Of a stretch of DNA of 64,000 nucleotides, positions 35,472-44,369 are shown one piece after another. Made by a program: the position numbers and the translations under genes. The notes beneath the pieces are model-generated. The model worked only from the letters and a program-made list of their open reading frames with translations. It was not told the origin of the DNA and made no database searches. Source of the DNA: Agarivorans gilvus (lineage in GTDB: Bacteria > Pseudomonadota > Gammaproteobacteria > Enterobacterales > Celerinatantimonadaceae); contig NZ_CP013021.1 of NCBI RefSeq assembly GCF_001420915.1, positions 2,894,001 through 2,958,000 of the forward strand, in the 5' to 3' direction. The number at the start of each line of letters is the position of its first letter. Within the stretch, counting starts at the first letter, position 1.

Positions 35472-35788
35472 TTAAAGCTCAGTTGCTCGCCACTTTGCTT
35501 GGCGATGGATTCCACCAAAAACGACCAAAACTCTACTCCACTTCGATTACAGATCCATTGTTGGGCTGGTTCCTGCCATTCAAAATGGTAGCCGCCAAAT
35601 TTTGTCGCTAGCCATAACTGGTGCAGTGGTTCCTGCTTGTTAATCACCATTTTGCTGCGATTTTCAAACTCGAGAGTCAGCACGCCACCGTTGACATCAC
35701 ACTCGATATCGAAGTCATCGCTGTCCATGGTTTGCTCGATACGTTCAAAGGCTTCATCTACCAACTGGTGATATTGGCTATCATTCAT
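35468..35788 (-). CDS. cyaY: frataxin-like protein CyaY
   Basis: This 106-residue frataxin homologue begins MNDSQYHQLVDEAFERIEQTM. The acidic first helix and strand (DSDDFDIECDVNGGVLTLEF) form the iron-binding ridge, and the sheet motif LWLATKFGGYHFEW is complete. CyaY modulates Fe-S cluster assembly by contact with IscS and iron. The ATG at 35788 has AGGA at 8 bases; the in-frame ATG at 35797 abuts its ribosome site. It is convergent with cyaA and divergent from lptM, as in E. coli. Confidence 0.96.
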   Translation of the reverse strand: MNDSQYHQLVDEAFERIEQTMDSDDFDIECDVNGGVLTLEFENRSKMVINKQEPLHQLWLATKFGGYHFEWQEPAQQWICNRSGVEFWSFLVESIAKQSGEQLSFN

Positions 35789-35868
35789 CACAATCATCCT
35801 GTCCTATTGCTTTTCTTGCTTCGAATGCGGATTATAGAGGGCATTCAAAAAAGAATCATGGCTTAATC

Positions 35869-35997
35869 ATGAACAAACAAGCAATCGCCGTTATTTTGCT
35901 AAGCATAGGCTTAAGTGCTTGTGGTCAAAAAGGACCACTCACTCATCCGCAACCCGCGCCAGAGAACGCGCCACAGCAAGTAACGCCAAGCGAGTAA
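35869..35997 (+). CDS. lptM: LPS-assembly-associated small lipoprotein LptM (YifL)
   Basis: This 42-residue lipoprotein has a short signal peptide (MNKQAIAVILLSIGLS) and the lipobox LSAC, followed directly by the family hallmark CGQKGPL and a Pro/Gln-rich tail. LptM stabilises the LptD-LptE outer-membrane translocon in E. coli. It lies between cyaY and lysA, exactly where yifL is expected, and its stop is 26 bp before lysA. The size and lipobox make the call firm despite the short length. Confidence 0.93.
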   Translation: MNKQAIAVILLSIGLSACGQKGPLTHPQPAPENAPQQVTPSE

Positions 35998-36023
35998 GCT
36001 GGGCAACATAAAAGGACAGATCA

Positions 36024-37277
36024 TTGGATTTTTTTAGTTATCAAAACGAGCACTTATATGCAGAACAATGCTCGGTAGCTGATTTAGCAAACACCTACGG
36101 TACGCCTCTATATGTGTATTCGCGTGCCACCATAGAACGTCATTGGCAGGCCTTTGATAAGGCGGCGGGTGAGCGTCCCCATTTGATCTGTTATGCAGTA
36201 AAAGCTAATTCCAACTTAGCGGTATTGAACTTGATGGCACGTATGGGCTCGGGTTTTGATATTGTTTCTGGCGGTGAATTGGCTCGAGTAATTCAAGCTG
36301 GTGGCGACCCTAGTAAAGTGGTGTTCTCTGGGGTGGGTAAAACCGAACAAGAAATAGCCAATGCCCTAGAGCATGGAATTTACTGTTTTAACGTAGAGTC
36401 GGAGCCAGAGCTAGACCGCATTAGTAAAGTCGCTCAACATTTGGGTAAGTCAGCGCCGATTTCATTGCGAATTAATCCCGACATTGATGCTGGTACTCAT
36501 CCTTATATCTCAACCGGTTTAAAAGAAAACAAATTTGGCATCGCCATCGAGCGCGCAGCGGAGGCTTACGCTTATGCTGCAAGCCTGCCGGGCCTAAACG
36601 TGGTGGGGCTTGATTGCCATATTGGCTCACAGCTCACCGAAATCTCTCCCTTTGTTGAGGCTATCGATAAATTACTCGCCTTAATCGACCTATTAGCCGA
36701 GCAAGGCATTGTAATTGAGCACCTTGATGTGGGTGGCGGTCTTGGCGTGAACTACGACCAAGAAACCCCACCTGAGCCAGCCGATTATGCCCGTGCTTTG
36801 GCCGAGCGTTTAGGCAACCGTCAGATAAAACTGTTATTTGAACCAGGGCGAGCCATCATGGCTAACGCCGGCATTTTGGTATCTAAGGTGGAATTCTTAA
36901 AGATCTCTGAATCGAAGAATTTTGCGATTGTGGATGCCGCGATGAACGATCTGATCCGTCCCTCGCTATATAGTGCTTGGCAACGAATTGTTCCGGTGAT
37001 TAAGCGCCCCGAGCTAAGCTCTCGTAGCTATGATGTGGTAGGACCGATTTGTGAAACTGGCGACTTTCTCGGTAAAGACCGCGAGTTGGCCATTCAAGCC
37101 GATGACTACATCGCAGTGCGTTCCTCAGGTGCCTATGGTTTCACCATGAGTTCCAATTATAACTCGCGCTGTCGTGCCGCAGAGGTGATGGTGGATGGTG
37201 AACAGGCTCACCTAGTGCGTAAGCGTGAAGAGCTAGTGTCCTTATGGGCCGGCGAAGCCTTACTGCCTGAAGGATAA
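36024..37277 (+). CDS. lysA: diaminopimelate decarboxylase
   Basis: This 417-residue PLP enzyme converts meso-diaminopimelate to lysine. The PLP lysine lies in ICYAVKANSNLAVL, the phosphate-binding glycines in VGGGLGVNY, and LFEPGRAIMANAG and VGPICETGDFLGKDR are typical. Start is TTG 36024, with AAGGA seven bases before it. The gene is 5 bp from dapF, whose product makes its substrate, so the two act in sequence. The lptM-lysA-dapF order is common in Vibrio and Pseudomonas. Confidence 0.97.
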   Translation: MDFFSYQNEHLYAEQCSVADLANTYGTPLYVYSRATIERHWQAFDKAAGERPHLICYAVKANSNLAVLNLMARMGSGFDIVSGGELARVIQAGGDPSKVVFSGVGKTEQEIANALEHGIYCFNVESEPELDRISKVAQHLGKSAPISLRINPDIDAGTHPYISTGLKENKFGIAIERAAEAYAYAASLPGLNVVGLDCHIGSQLTEISPFVEAIDKLLALIDLLAEQGIVIEHLDVGGGLGVNYDQETPPEPADYARALAERLGNRQIKLLFEPGRAIMANAGILVSKVEFLKISESKNFAIVDAAMNDLIRPSLYSAWQRIVPVIKRPELSSRSYDVVGPICETGDFLGKDRELAIQADDYIAVRSSGAYGFTMSSNYNSRCRAAEVMVDGEQAHLVRKREELVSLWAGEALLPEG

Positions 37278-37281
37278 GCCA

Positions 37282-38112
37282 ATGCTGGTTAACTTTACAA
37301 AAATGCATGGCTTGGGAAATGATTTTGTGGTGATCGACAATGTCACCCAAAATGTGTTTTTCAATCAAGAAGTGATCAGCCGCTTGGCTGACCGCAACTT
37401 CGGCATTGGTTTCGATCAGTTTTTGGTGGTAGAGCCACCTTATGATCCTGAATTAGACTTTCACTATCGGATATTTAATGCCGATGGCAGTGAAGTAGAA
37501 CAATGTGGTAATGGTGCCCGTTGTTTTGCCCGTTTTGTGGTAAACAAGGGCCTGACCAACAAACGCAGCATTGGGGTCAGCACCAAGTCCGGCAAAATTG
37601 TACTGCACGTAGAGAATGACGGCCAAGTAACGGTGAATATGGGCGTGCCGATTTTTGAGCCAAGCAAGATCCCCTTCCGTGCTAAAAAGGCCGAAAAAAC
37701 TTACATCTTACGCGATGGTGAGCAAACAGTGTTTGCAGGAGTGGTGTCGATGGGGAATCCCCATTGCGTGATTGAGGTGGATGATATTAGCCAAGCTCCG
37801 CTAGAAACCGTGGGTAAACGTTTAGAGAATCATGAGCGCTTTCCACAAAAAGTGAATGTAGGCTTTAGCCAAATTATCGACCCTAAGCATATTAAATTGC
37901 GGGTCTTTGAGCGTGGCGTGGGTGAAACGCTGGCCTGTGGCACCGGTGCTTGTGCCGCGATGGTGGTGGGACGCCAACAGGGCAAATTAGATGAGACGGT
38001 AAACGTTGATTTGCCCGGTGGACGCTTACGTATTCAATGGGAAGGGGAAGGCAAACCGGTGAAAATGACCGGACCGGCAACCATAGTGTTTGATGGACAG
38101 GTACATATATGA
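37282..38112 (+). CDS. dapF: diaminopimelate epimerase
   Basis: This 276-residue cofactor-free epimerase converts LL- to meso-diaminopimelate for lysine and peptidoglycan. Both catalytic cysteines are present: EQCGNGARCF and LACGTGACAA. The start FTKMHGLGNDFVVID is standard and the length normal. It follows lysA after 4 bp and overlaps DUF484 by 4 bases (ATGA), so translational coupling is likely. Confidence 0.97.
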   Translation: MLVNFTKMHGLGNDFVVIDNVTQNVFFNQEVISRLADRNFGIGFDQFLVVEPPYDPELDFHYRIFNADGSEVEQCGNGARCFARFVVNKGLTNKRSIGVSTKSGKIVLHVENDGQVTVNMGVPIFEPSKIPFRAKKAEKTYILRDGEQTVFAGVVSMGNPHCVIEVDDISQAPLETVGKRLENHERFPQKVNVGFSQIIDPKHIKLRVFERGVGETLACGTGACAAMVVGRQQGKLDETVNVDLPGGRLRIQWEGEGKPVKMTGPATIVFDGQVHI

Positions 38113-38819
38113 GTGATTTTGATCTCTCCCAGCCTTTGCTGATTGATGAAACTCTGGTGTTAGAATTCCTGTTGGATAATCCAGATTTCTTCATGCGTCA
38201 TCCGCAGTTGATTAAACAGCTGCGCTTACCCCACAAAGAGAAGGGAGCGGTATCTTTAGTGGAGCTGCAAGTACAGCGGCTGCGCGATAAGGTACTGAGC
38301 TTGGAACAGGAAATTACCGACCTAATGACGGTGGCTAGCCTGAACGAGCGGATCTATCACGTCTATGTTGACCTCTTGCCAGACTTAATGGCCTGCGACT
38401 CTTTTGCCGAATTACAACACCGCTTAAGCCGTGCCTTGGTAGATGATTTGGGCGTGGCTTGTGTCTCTTTACGTTTAAACCAGCAGCACTTTGATTTAAG
38501 CGAGTTATCGCCCGAGTTTGCTTTAGAGCAAGAGCAAATCGAGCGAATTCGAGTGACCCGCTTAAGCCATCAGCCGCATTATTTTGGTCGCATGACCAAG
38601 GGTGAGCTGGAGCTGTTATTTAATGATATCGACGGCTTGGCATCGGTGGCGTTAATGCCCTTAGGCCATAATGCTGAGCTGGGATTTTTTGTGGCGGCCA
38701 GCCACGATGCCGACCATTATGTGGCGGGCATGGATAGCTTATTGCTTACCCAGCTTTGCCAAGTCATCGGCAGTTTGATGCAACGTTTAGTGCCAGTACA
38801 AGAGCAACGCTGCGGTTGA
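38109..38819 (+). CDS. DUF484 family protein (YigA-like)
   Basis: This 236-residue protein starts MSDFDLSQPLLIDETLVLEFLLDNPDFFMRHPQLIKQLRLPH, the DUF484 signature. A coiled segment (SLVELQVQRLRDKVLSLEQEI) and a GAF-like domain (about residues 80-225) follow. It lies invariably between dapF and xerC in gammaproteobacteria. GAF-like folds bind small ligands, but no function is established. It overlaps dapF by 4 bases and ends 2 bp before xerC. Confidence 0.93.
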   Translation: MSDFDLSQPLLIDETLVLEFLLDNPDFFMRHPQLIKQLRLPHKEKGAVSLVELQVQRLRDKVLSLEQEITDLMTVASLNERIYHVYVDLLPDLMACDSFAELQHRLSRALVDDLGVACVSLRLNQQHFDLSELSPEFALEQEQIERIRVTRLSHQPHYFGRMTKGELELLFNDIDGLASVALMPLGHNAELGFFVAASHDADHYVAGMDSLLLTQLCQVIGSLMQRLVPVQEQRCG

Positions 38820-38821
38820 GT

Positions 38822-39715
38822 ATGCAGCAGCAGATAGAGTTATTCCTACATCACCTCGAAGTAGAGCGCCGCTATGGTCCGGCGACCATTAGTGCCTATC
38901 AGCGCAGTTTATTAGAACAAAGCAAGCTGTTCGCCCAATTGGGTTGCGACAGCTGGCAACAGGTAGACAGTGACCGAGTAAGAACGCTGTTACTGAAACT
39001 GAAAAGCCGCGGTTTATCGGCCCGTTCCATGGCCAACAAGTTATCGGCTCTGCGCAGTTTTTTTCATTACCTAGTGCAGCAGCAAATCGTCAGCTTTAAC
39101 CCGGTGGTGGGCGTATCTGCACCCAAGCAAGCTAAACCTTTACCAAAAAACCTCGATGTTGACGCGCTGAATCAGTTGTTGTCTATGCCCAATGATGACT
39201 TACTGAGTTGTCGCGACTTAGCGATGATGGAGCTATTGTATGCCAGTGGTATGCGTTTGGCTGAATTGGTGGCACTGAATGTCAACGATGTGGATTTCGC
39301 CCAGCGGCAAGTGATTGTCACCGGTAAAGGTAATAAGCAGCGTTGGCTGCCCTTTGGTAGCAAGGCCGAGCAAGCCTTGAAACAATGGCTGAAACAGCGC
39401 CGTTTGTTGGTGATGGACGAAGACGAGCCAGCATTATTTGTCAGTAGTCGCCAGCAGCGAATTAGCCATCGCTCGGTGCAAAAACGCTTGCAACACTGGG
39501 CTAAGCAGATGCACCTTTCTAGCACTCTTCACCCGCATAAGCTACGCCACTCCTTCGCCACTCACCTATTAGAAAGCAGCGGCGACTTACGGGTGGTGCA
39601 AGAGCTATTAGGACACGCGAATTTGGCCACCACCCAAGTTTATACCCATCTTGATTTTGCTCATTTAGCCAGCTCTTACGATGCGGCCCACCCTAGAGCA
39701 AAACGCAAACCTTAA
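38822..39715 (+). CDS. xerC: tyrosine recombinase XerC
   Basis: This 297-residue recombinase resolves chromosome dimers at dif with XerD. All catalytic residues are seen: Arg in YASGMRLAELVALN, Lys in TGKGNKQRWLPF, the H/R pair in HPHKLRHSFATHLL, His in LGHANLATTQ and the tyrosine nucleophile in VYTH. The core-binding domain (IELFLHHLEVERRYGPATISAYQRSL) begins at residue 5. The ATG at 38822 was chosen; the open frame further upstream overlaps DUF484 and has no family match. Confidence 0.96.
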   Translation: MQQQIELFLHHLEVERRYGPATISAYQRSLLEQSKLFAQLGCDSWQQVDSDRVRTLLLKLKSRGLSARSMANKLSALRSFFHYLVQQQIVSFNPVVGVSAPKQAKPLPKNLDVDALNQLLSMPNDDLLSCRDLAMMELLYASGMRLAELVALNVNDVDFAQRQVIVTGKGNKQRWLPFGSKAEQALKQWLKQRRLLVMDEDEPALFVSSRQQRISHRSVQKRLQHWAKQMHLSSTLHPHKLRHSFATHLLESSGDLRVVQELLGHANLATTQVYTHLDFAHLASSYDAAHPRAKRKP

Positions 39716-39726
39716 GCGAGTCGAGA

Positions 39727-40434
39727 ATGATTTTTTATCGAAGTTGGTCGCCGGTTCAGGCTTTGTCTTTTGATTTAGACGATACCCTTTACGATAACCA
39801 TCGTTACATACAAGGTGCTGAACAATGGTTAATGGATTACTTGAAATCCGAAGTGCATGCCACCTCCCATCTCGGCCCTAAGCAATGGCAGGCTTATAAG
39901 CGTAAAGTATTGAAGTTGCACCCAGAGTTGCGTGGCGATGTGAGTGCTTGCCGTAAGGCTTGGTTGCGCCTAGCCTTTGTTGAACATGGCATCGCGCCTG
40001 AGCAAGCAAGCCAATTAGCTGCCTCTATCTTTGAACAGTTTATTGCAGTACGCAGTGACTTCACGGTTCCAGAGGCTAGCTTGTGTTTACTTAAACAACT
40101 GGCTACGCGTTACCGCTTACTGGCGATTACTAATGGCAATGTGGACATTCAGCGAATTGGTTTGGCGGGTATTTTTGAACTCGAGCTTAAAGCCGGTGGC
40201 GAGTTTAAAGCCAAACCTGAGCCTAGTATGTATCTGCACGCCAGCCAAATTATGGGGCTTGCCCCTCAGCAAATCGCCCATGTGGGCGACCACTGTATTA
40301 CCGATGTTGCTGGCGCAATTAAAGCAGGCTATCGCTCGATTTGGCTGAATCAAGATGGTCAACAAGCGCGCCAGCTACAAAGCCTACCGGATATTGAAAT
40401 TAGCCAACTGGCACAACTGCAACACCTGTTATAA
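39727..40434 (+). CDS. yigB: HAD-family phosphatase YigB
   Basis: This 235-residue HAD hydrolase has motif I SFDLDDTLYDN, motif II LAITNGN, motif III lysine (KAKPEPSMYLHA) and motif IV HVGDHCITDVAGA. In E. coli, YigB dephosphorylates the FMN precursor 5-amino-6-ribitylamino-uracil phosphate, among others. It follows xerC by 11 bp in the conserved xerC-yigB-uvrD order. Its stop codon lies inside the LexA box of uvrD. Confidence 0.93.
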   Translation: MIFYRSWSPVQALSFDLDDTLYDNHRYIQGAEQWLMDYLKSEVHATSHLGPKQWQAYKRKVLKLHPELRGDVSACRKAWLRLAFVEHGIAPEQASQLAASIFEQFIAVRSDFTVPEASLCLLKQLATRYRLLAITNGNVDIQRIGLAGIFELELKAGGEFKAKPEPSMYLHASQIMGLAPQQIAHVGDHCITDVAGAIKAGYRSIWLNQDGQQARQLQSLPDIEISQLAQLQHLL

Positions 40435-40441
40435 TATACAG
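40426..40441. promoter_or_regulatory. LexA (SOS) box upstream of uvrD
   Basis: CTGTTATAATATACAG is CTGT-N8-ACAG, a full LexA consensus with an AT-rich centre. It ends 26 bp before the uvrD start. Outside it the palindrome continues (CAC and GTG), and five T residues follow on the plus strand, so the RNA could also fold into a terminator for yigB. E. coli uvrD is also SOS-controlled. Confidence 0.85.
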
Positions 40442-40467
40442 GTGTTTTTCCTCCACAAGAGTACCCC

Positions 40468-42642
40468 ATGGATATTTCTGAGCTGTTAGACGGTCTTAAT
40501 GATAAGCAACGCGAAGCAGTAGCTGCGCCCCCCAGTAATATGTTGTTATTAGCCGGTGCAGGCAGCGGTAAAACACGGGTATTGGTGCACCGCATTGCGT
40601 GGTTGATGCAGGTAGAAAACGTCTCTCCGACTTCAATTTTGTCGGTAACCTTTACCAACAAGGCCGCAGCTGAGATGCGCTCGCGTGTTGAAAAGTTAGT
40701 CGGCAGTCGCTTTCAGGGCATGTGGATGGGCACCTTTCACTCCTTGGCTCACCGCTTACTGCGCGCTCACTATCGCGATGCAGGCTTGCCGGAAGACTTT
40801 CAAATCATCGATTCTGACGATCAATACCGCTTATTGCGGCGCTTGATTAAAGCCATGAATCTGGATGAGAAGCAATGGCCGGCTAAGCAAGTGCAGTGGT
40901 ATATCAATGCTCGCAAAGACGAAGGCCAACGCGCCGAACACGTTGACTATAGCCATAACCCGATTGAGCGTAAGCAGTTAGAGATTTACCAGGCCTATCA
41001 ACAAGCCTGTGACCGCTCCGGTTTGGTTGATTTCGCCGAGTTATTGCTAAGAGCACACGAACTATGGTTGAAGAAACCGCAGGTTCTGCAGCACTATCAG
41101 CAGCGTTTTCGCCATATTTTGGTGGACGAATTTCAAGATACCAACACCATTCAATATGCCTGGTTACGGATGCTGGTCACCGAGCATAACAACATTACCA
41201 TTGTGGGTGACGATGACCAGTCTATCTATGGCTGGCGTGGCGCTAAAATTGAAAATATTCAAAGTTTTGAGTTAGATGTGCCCAAGGTTAATACCATCCG
41301 TTTAGAACAAAACTACCGTAGTAGCGCCAACATTCTTAAAGCCTCTAACCAGTTGATTGAAAATAATCAGGGGCGCATGGGTAAGAGTCTGTGGACCGAT
41401 GACAAAGAAGGTGAGTTGATCTCGGTGTATACCGCCTTCAACGATATTGATGAGGCACGTTTCGTGGTGGCGCGGATCCAACAACGGGTGGAGCAGCAGG
41501 GGGCGAGCCTTTCGGACTGCGCCATCTTATATCGAAATAACGCTCAATCGCGGGTATTGGAAGAAGCCCTTATGCAGGAGCGCCTAGCCTATCGTATCTA
41601 TGGCGGTTTGCGCTTCTTCGAACGTCAAGAAATTAAAGATGCCTTGGCTTATTTGCGCTTAATTAGTAATCCTCATGATGACGCTTCCTTTGAGCGGGTG
41701 GTGAATACTCCCACTCGTGGCATAGGCCAACGAACCATAGACTTATTGCGTCAGGCCGCTCGTGAGCAGCAGCTGAGTTTATGGCAAGCGGTGGAGCATT
41801 GCCTACAGCACAATGCCTTGTCGGGGCGAGCCGCCAACGCGGTAAAGAATTTTGTTCAGCTTATTGAACAGCTTAAATTACAAACCCAAGATATGGCGCT
41901 GGGCGAGCAGAGTGATTATGTGATTAAGGGCTCTGGCTTATTGGCCATGTACCAAGCGGAGAAAGGTGAAAAAGCGCAGGCGCGAGTAGAAAACCTCGAC
42001 GAACTAGTCACCGCGACCCAGCAGTTTACTCAAATGGAGCAAGACCAAGAGCTCTCTCCATTGGTAGCATTTTTATCGCATGCGGCGCTAGAGGCCGGAG
42101 ATAATCAGGCCGAAGCCGATGAAGCGGCGGTGCAGTTGATGACTTTACACAGCGCCAAAGGTTTGGAGTTCCCAGTGGTATTTTTGGTGGGAGTGGAAGA
42201 GGGCATGTTCCCTAGTCAGCAATCTGCCGAAGAGTCGGGCCGCTTAGAAGAAGAACGTCGCCTGTGTTATGTGGGCATGACTCGGGCCATGGAAAAACTC
42301 TATCTTTGTCACGCCGAAAGTCGCCGTTTATGGGGTAAAGAAGTGTTTCATCCGCCTTCACGCTTCTTACGGGAGCTACCCAGTGATTGCTTGGAAGAGG
42401 TGCGCTTAAATACCACGGTGAGCCGGCCGCTGCAGCAGGGGCGTTTTTCTTCACAAGTGCAGCAAGCCGCCTTTGATGACAGTGGTTTTAGCTTAGGCCA
42501 GCGGGTTTCTCATCCCAAGTTTGGTGCGGGCATCGTACTCAACTATGAGGGCTCTGGCCAGCAAAGCCGAGTACAGGTGCAGTTTGAAGAAGCCGGAGCC
42601 AAGTGGTTAGTTCTCGCTTATGCCCGCTTAGCGGCGATTTAA
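40468..42642 (+). CDS. uvrD: DNA helicase II UvrD
   Basis: This 724-residue SF1 helicase acts in nucleotide-excision and mismatch repair, unwinding 3' to 5'. Walker A AGAGSGKTRVLVHR, motif II VDEFQDTN, motif III GDDDQSIYGWRGAK, motif IV RLEQNYRSS and motif VI YVGMTRAMEKL are intact. The C-terminal Tudor-like domain (GQRVSHPKFGAGIVLNYEGSG) that contacts RNA polymerase is present. It is preceded by a LexA box and converges with rarD, overlapping by 4 bases. Confidence 0.97.
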   Translation: MDISELLDGLNDKQREAVAAPPSNMLLLAGAGSGKTRVLVHRIAWLMQVENVSPTSILSVTFTNKAAAEMRSRVEKLVGSRFQGMWMGTFHSLAHRLLRAHYRDAGLPEDFQIIDSDDQYRLLRRLIKAMNLDEKQWPAKQVQWYINARKDEGQRAEHVDYSHNPIERKQLEIYQAYQQACDRSGLVDFAELLLRAHELWLKKPQVLQHYQQRFRHILVDEFQDTNTIQYAWLRMLVTEHNNITIVGDDDQSIYGWRGAKIENIQSFELDVPKVNTIRLEQNYRSSANILKASNQLIENNQGRMGKSLWTDDKEGELISVYTAFNDIDEARFVVARIQQRVEQQGASLSDCAILYRNNAQSRVLEEALMQERLAYRIYGGLRFFERQEIKDALAYLRLISNPHDDASFERVVNTPTRGIGQRTIDLLRQAAREQQLSLWQAVEHCLQHNALSGRAANAVKNFVQLIEQLKLQTQDMALGEQSDYVIKGSGLLAMYQAEKGEKAQARVENLDELVTATQQFTQMEQDQELSPLVAFLSHAALEAGDNQAEADEAAVQLMTLHSAKGLEFPVVFLVGVEEGMFPSQQSAEESGRLEEERRLCYVGMTRAMEKLYLCHAESRRLWGKEVFHPPSRFLRELPSDCLEEVRLNTTVSRPLQQGRFSSQVQQAAFDDSGFSLGQRVSHPKFGAGIVLNYEGSGQQSRVQVQFEEAGAKWLVLAYARLAAI

Positions 42643-43553
42643 CGCGCCGCTTTGACTTGTGCGGCGGCGCGTAGCTGCCGCTGATTACGCCAAGCATCCC
42701 AGGTAAATACCATTAAACCCAACCAAATAAAGGCGAAGGTAAGCAGTTTTACTGGGCTTAAGCTTTCACCAAATAAGCTGGTGGCCAAAACAAACATCAA
42801 TGATGGGCCGATGTACTGAAAGAAACCAATGGTGGATAAGCGTAAACGTATCGCTGCGGCCGCAAAACACAGTAAAGGTAGCGTGGTAACAATACCTGCA
42901 CTGAGTAGTAAGAGGTTTAAGCTGGTGCTGTTGCTGCTTAAGTTGCTGCTGCTAGAGCTAGCAAAAAACAATAAATAAGCGGCGGCCAAGGGGAATAGAA
43001 ACAAGGTTTCGACAAATAATCCGGGCAGAGAGGCTAGATTTACCTTCTTGCGTAACAGCCCATAGAGGCCAAAGCTGGTGGCTAAGGTAAGCGCAATCCA
43101 TGGCAGCGAACCGTAACTAATCACTTGTATCATCACCCCTACCAAGGCGAGACCAATTGCCAACCACTGTGCACGGCGAAAGCGCTCACCAAGAAATAGC
43201 ATACCTAAGACCACATTAAATAGTGGATTGATGTAATAACCCAAGCTGGCATCGAGTAATCGGTCGTTGTTCACCGACCAAATAAATACCAGCCAGTTAA
43301 CGCCGATGAGTAGCGAGGTTAGGCTTAAGGTCGCTAATTGTTTGGGGTGTTTGAATACCGCCGCTACCGCCGGCCATTGTTTGCCGAGCCATAATAAACC
43401 GGCAACAAAAACGCAGGACCAGACGATGCGGTGAGCCAAAATTTCATAAGCCGGAACCGTGCTTAAACTTTTAAAATAGATTGGGGCAATTCCCCACATA
43501 ATATAGGCAGCAAGGGCAAATAAAACACCATGCTTTGCAGATTGGTCAGGCAT
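42639..43553 (-). CDS. rarD: EamA family transporter RarD
   Basis: This 304-residue membrane protein has ten predicted helices and the RarD start GVLFALAAYIMWGIAPIYFKSLSTVPAYEILAHRIVWS. Later come SLLIGVNWLVFIWSVNNDRLLDASLGYYINPLFNVVLG and IGFFQYIGPSLMFVLA, diagnostic of the family. RarD was first linked to chloramphenicol sensitivity; its physiological substrate is uncertain. It converges with uvrD. rarD and yigI also stand together in E. coli, but here another gene lies between them. Confidence 0.93.
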   Translation of the reverse strand: MPDQSAKHGVLFALAAYIMWGIAPIYFKSLSTVPAYEILAHRIVWSCVFVAGLLWLGKQWPAVAAVFKHPKQLATLSLTSLLIGVNWLVFIWSVNNDRLLDASLGYYINPLFNVVLGMLFLGERFRRAQWLAIGLALVGVMIQVISYGSLPWIALTLATSFGLYGLLRKKVNLASLPGLFVETLFLFPLAAAYLLFFASSSSSNLSSNSTSLNLLLLSAGIVTTLPLLCFAAAAIRLRLSTIGFFQYIGPSLMFVLATSLFGESLSPVKLLTFAFIWLGLMVFTWDAWRNQRQLRAAAQVKAAR

Positions 43554-43647
43554 AAAAGAGGCGTTGGATAAAAAAGATGGAATAGTGTAGCAGGGAGGTT
43601 GTTAATCAACCATAGCTTATTTTAGTGCTATCGCAGTGGGAGCGGGC

Positions 43648-44244
43648 TTAGGCTTCTAAAGGGCTATCGCTATAAAGTCTACGCCAAGCTTTATGTAAGT
43701 GGTATTCGGCTTGGCATAGTTGACCAATTTTGCCTAATAGATCTTTGGTCTCGGGTTGCTGGTTAAGTTCTAACAAGTGCAGTAAGTGACCTAATACCCC
43801 CTGAATAAAGCGTTCGTTTAAGGGCGCATGATAGCTTTGCCAAGCGCGAACACAGTTGTAACCAGGAATGATGTCATTGGCGTAGCTAGCAAGAATACGC
43901 ATCGGCCAAGCTTGTTGGATCTCTTCATCGTTGCTTAAGCATTCATGTAAAGACTGATGAATATGCAGATAGCGCAATACACAACGATCCCGCTCGTTTA
44001 AACAGTCGTCGTGGATTTCTTCAAAATGTTGCAGTTGTTGGCCGGGTTTAACAAAGATACCCAGTTGCTTACACTCAACGATGCGATAATCAGGAAAATG
44101 GGCAAAATCACCATAGCCGTGCAATTCGTGTTCAAGCCATTGTTCTAACTCCTCTATATGAAACTTTTGGCTATATTGCTGAGCTTCCAGCAATATTCGC
44201 TGCATTGTTTCGCTAAGCAGAGGTGCGTTGTGACTTGTGCTCAT
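43648..44244 (-). CDS. AbiTii-domain-like protein, possible defence function
   Basis: This 198-residue soluble protein begins APLLSETMQRILLEAQQYSQKFHIEELEQWLEHELHGYGDFAHFPDYRIVE. The pattern (short helices, EELEQWLEHELHGY, then PDYRI and a GIF segment) matches my memory of the AbiTii domain found in phage-resistance proteins. The rest (LRYLHIHQSLHECL, VLGHLLHLLELNQQPETKDLLGKIGQ) has no motif I know. It sits between rarD and yigI where E. coli has no gene, consistent with acquisition. No partner toxin or enzyme gene is adjacent, so a defence role is speculative. Confidence 0.6.
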   Translation of the reverse strand: MSTSHNAPLLSETMQRILLEAQQYSQKFHIEELEQWLEHELHGYGDFAHFPDYRIVECKQLGIFVKPGQQLQHFEEIHDDCLNERDRCVLRYLHIHQSLHECLSNDEEIQQAWPMRILASYANDIIPGYNCVRAWQSYHAPLNERFIQGVLGHLLHLLELNQQPETKDLLGKIGQLCQAEYHLHKAWRRLYSDSPLEA

Positions 44245-44369
44245 AATATTCGTTGACCTTTGACGCTGAGAGTGACCAATAATTAGTATAGTTATAGTTC
44301 AGTAAAAACTATGCTTTTTGTGTCTTGTGTAAGGCTAAATTTCTGCTTAGGCTTGGCAACTTTAGTGCA

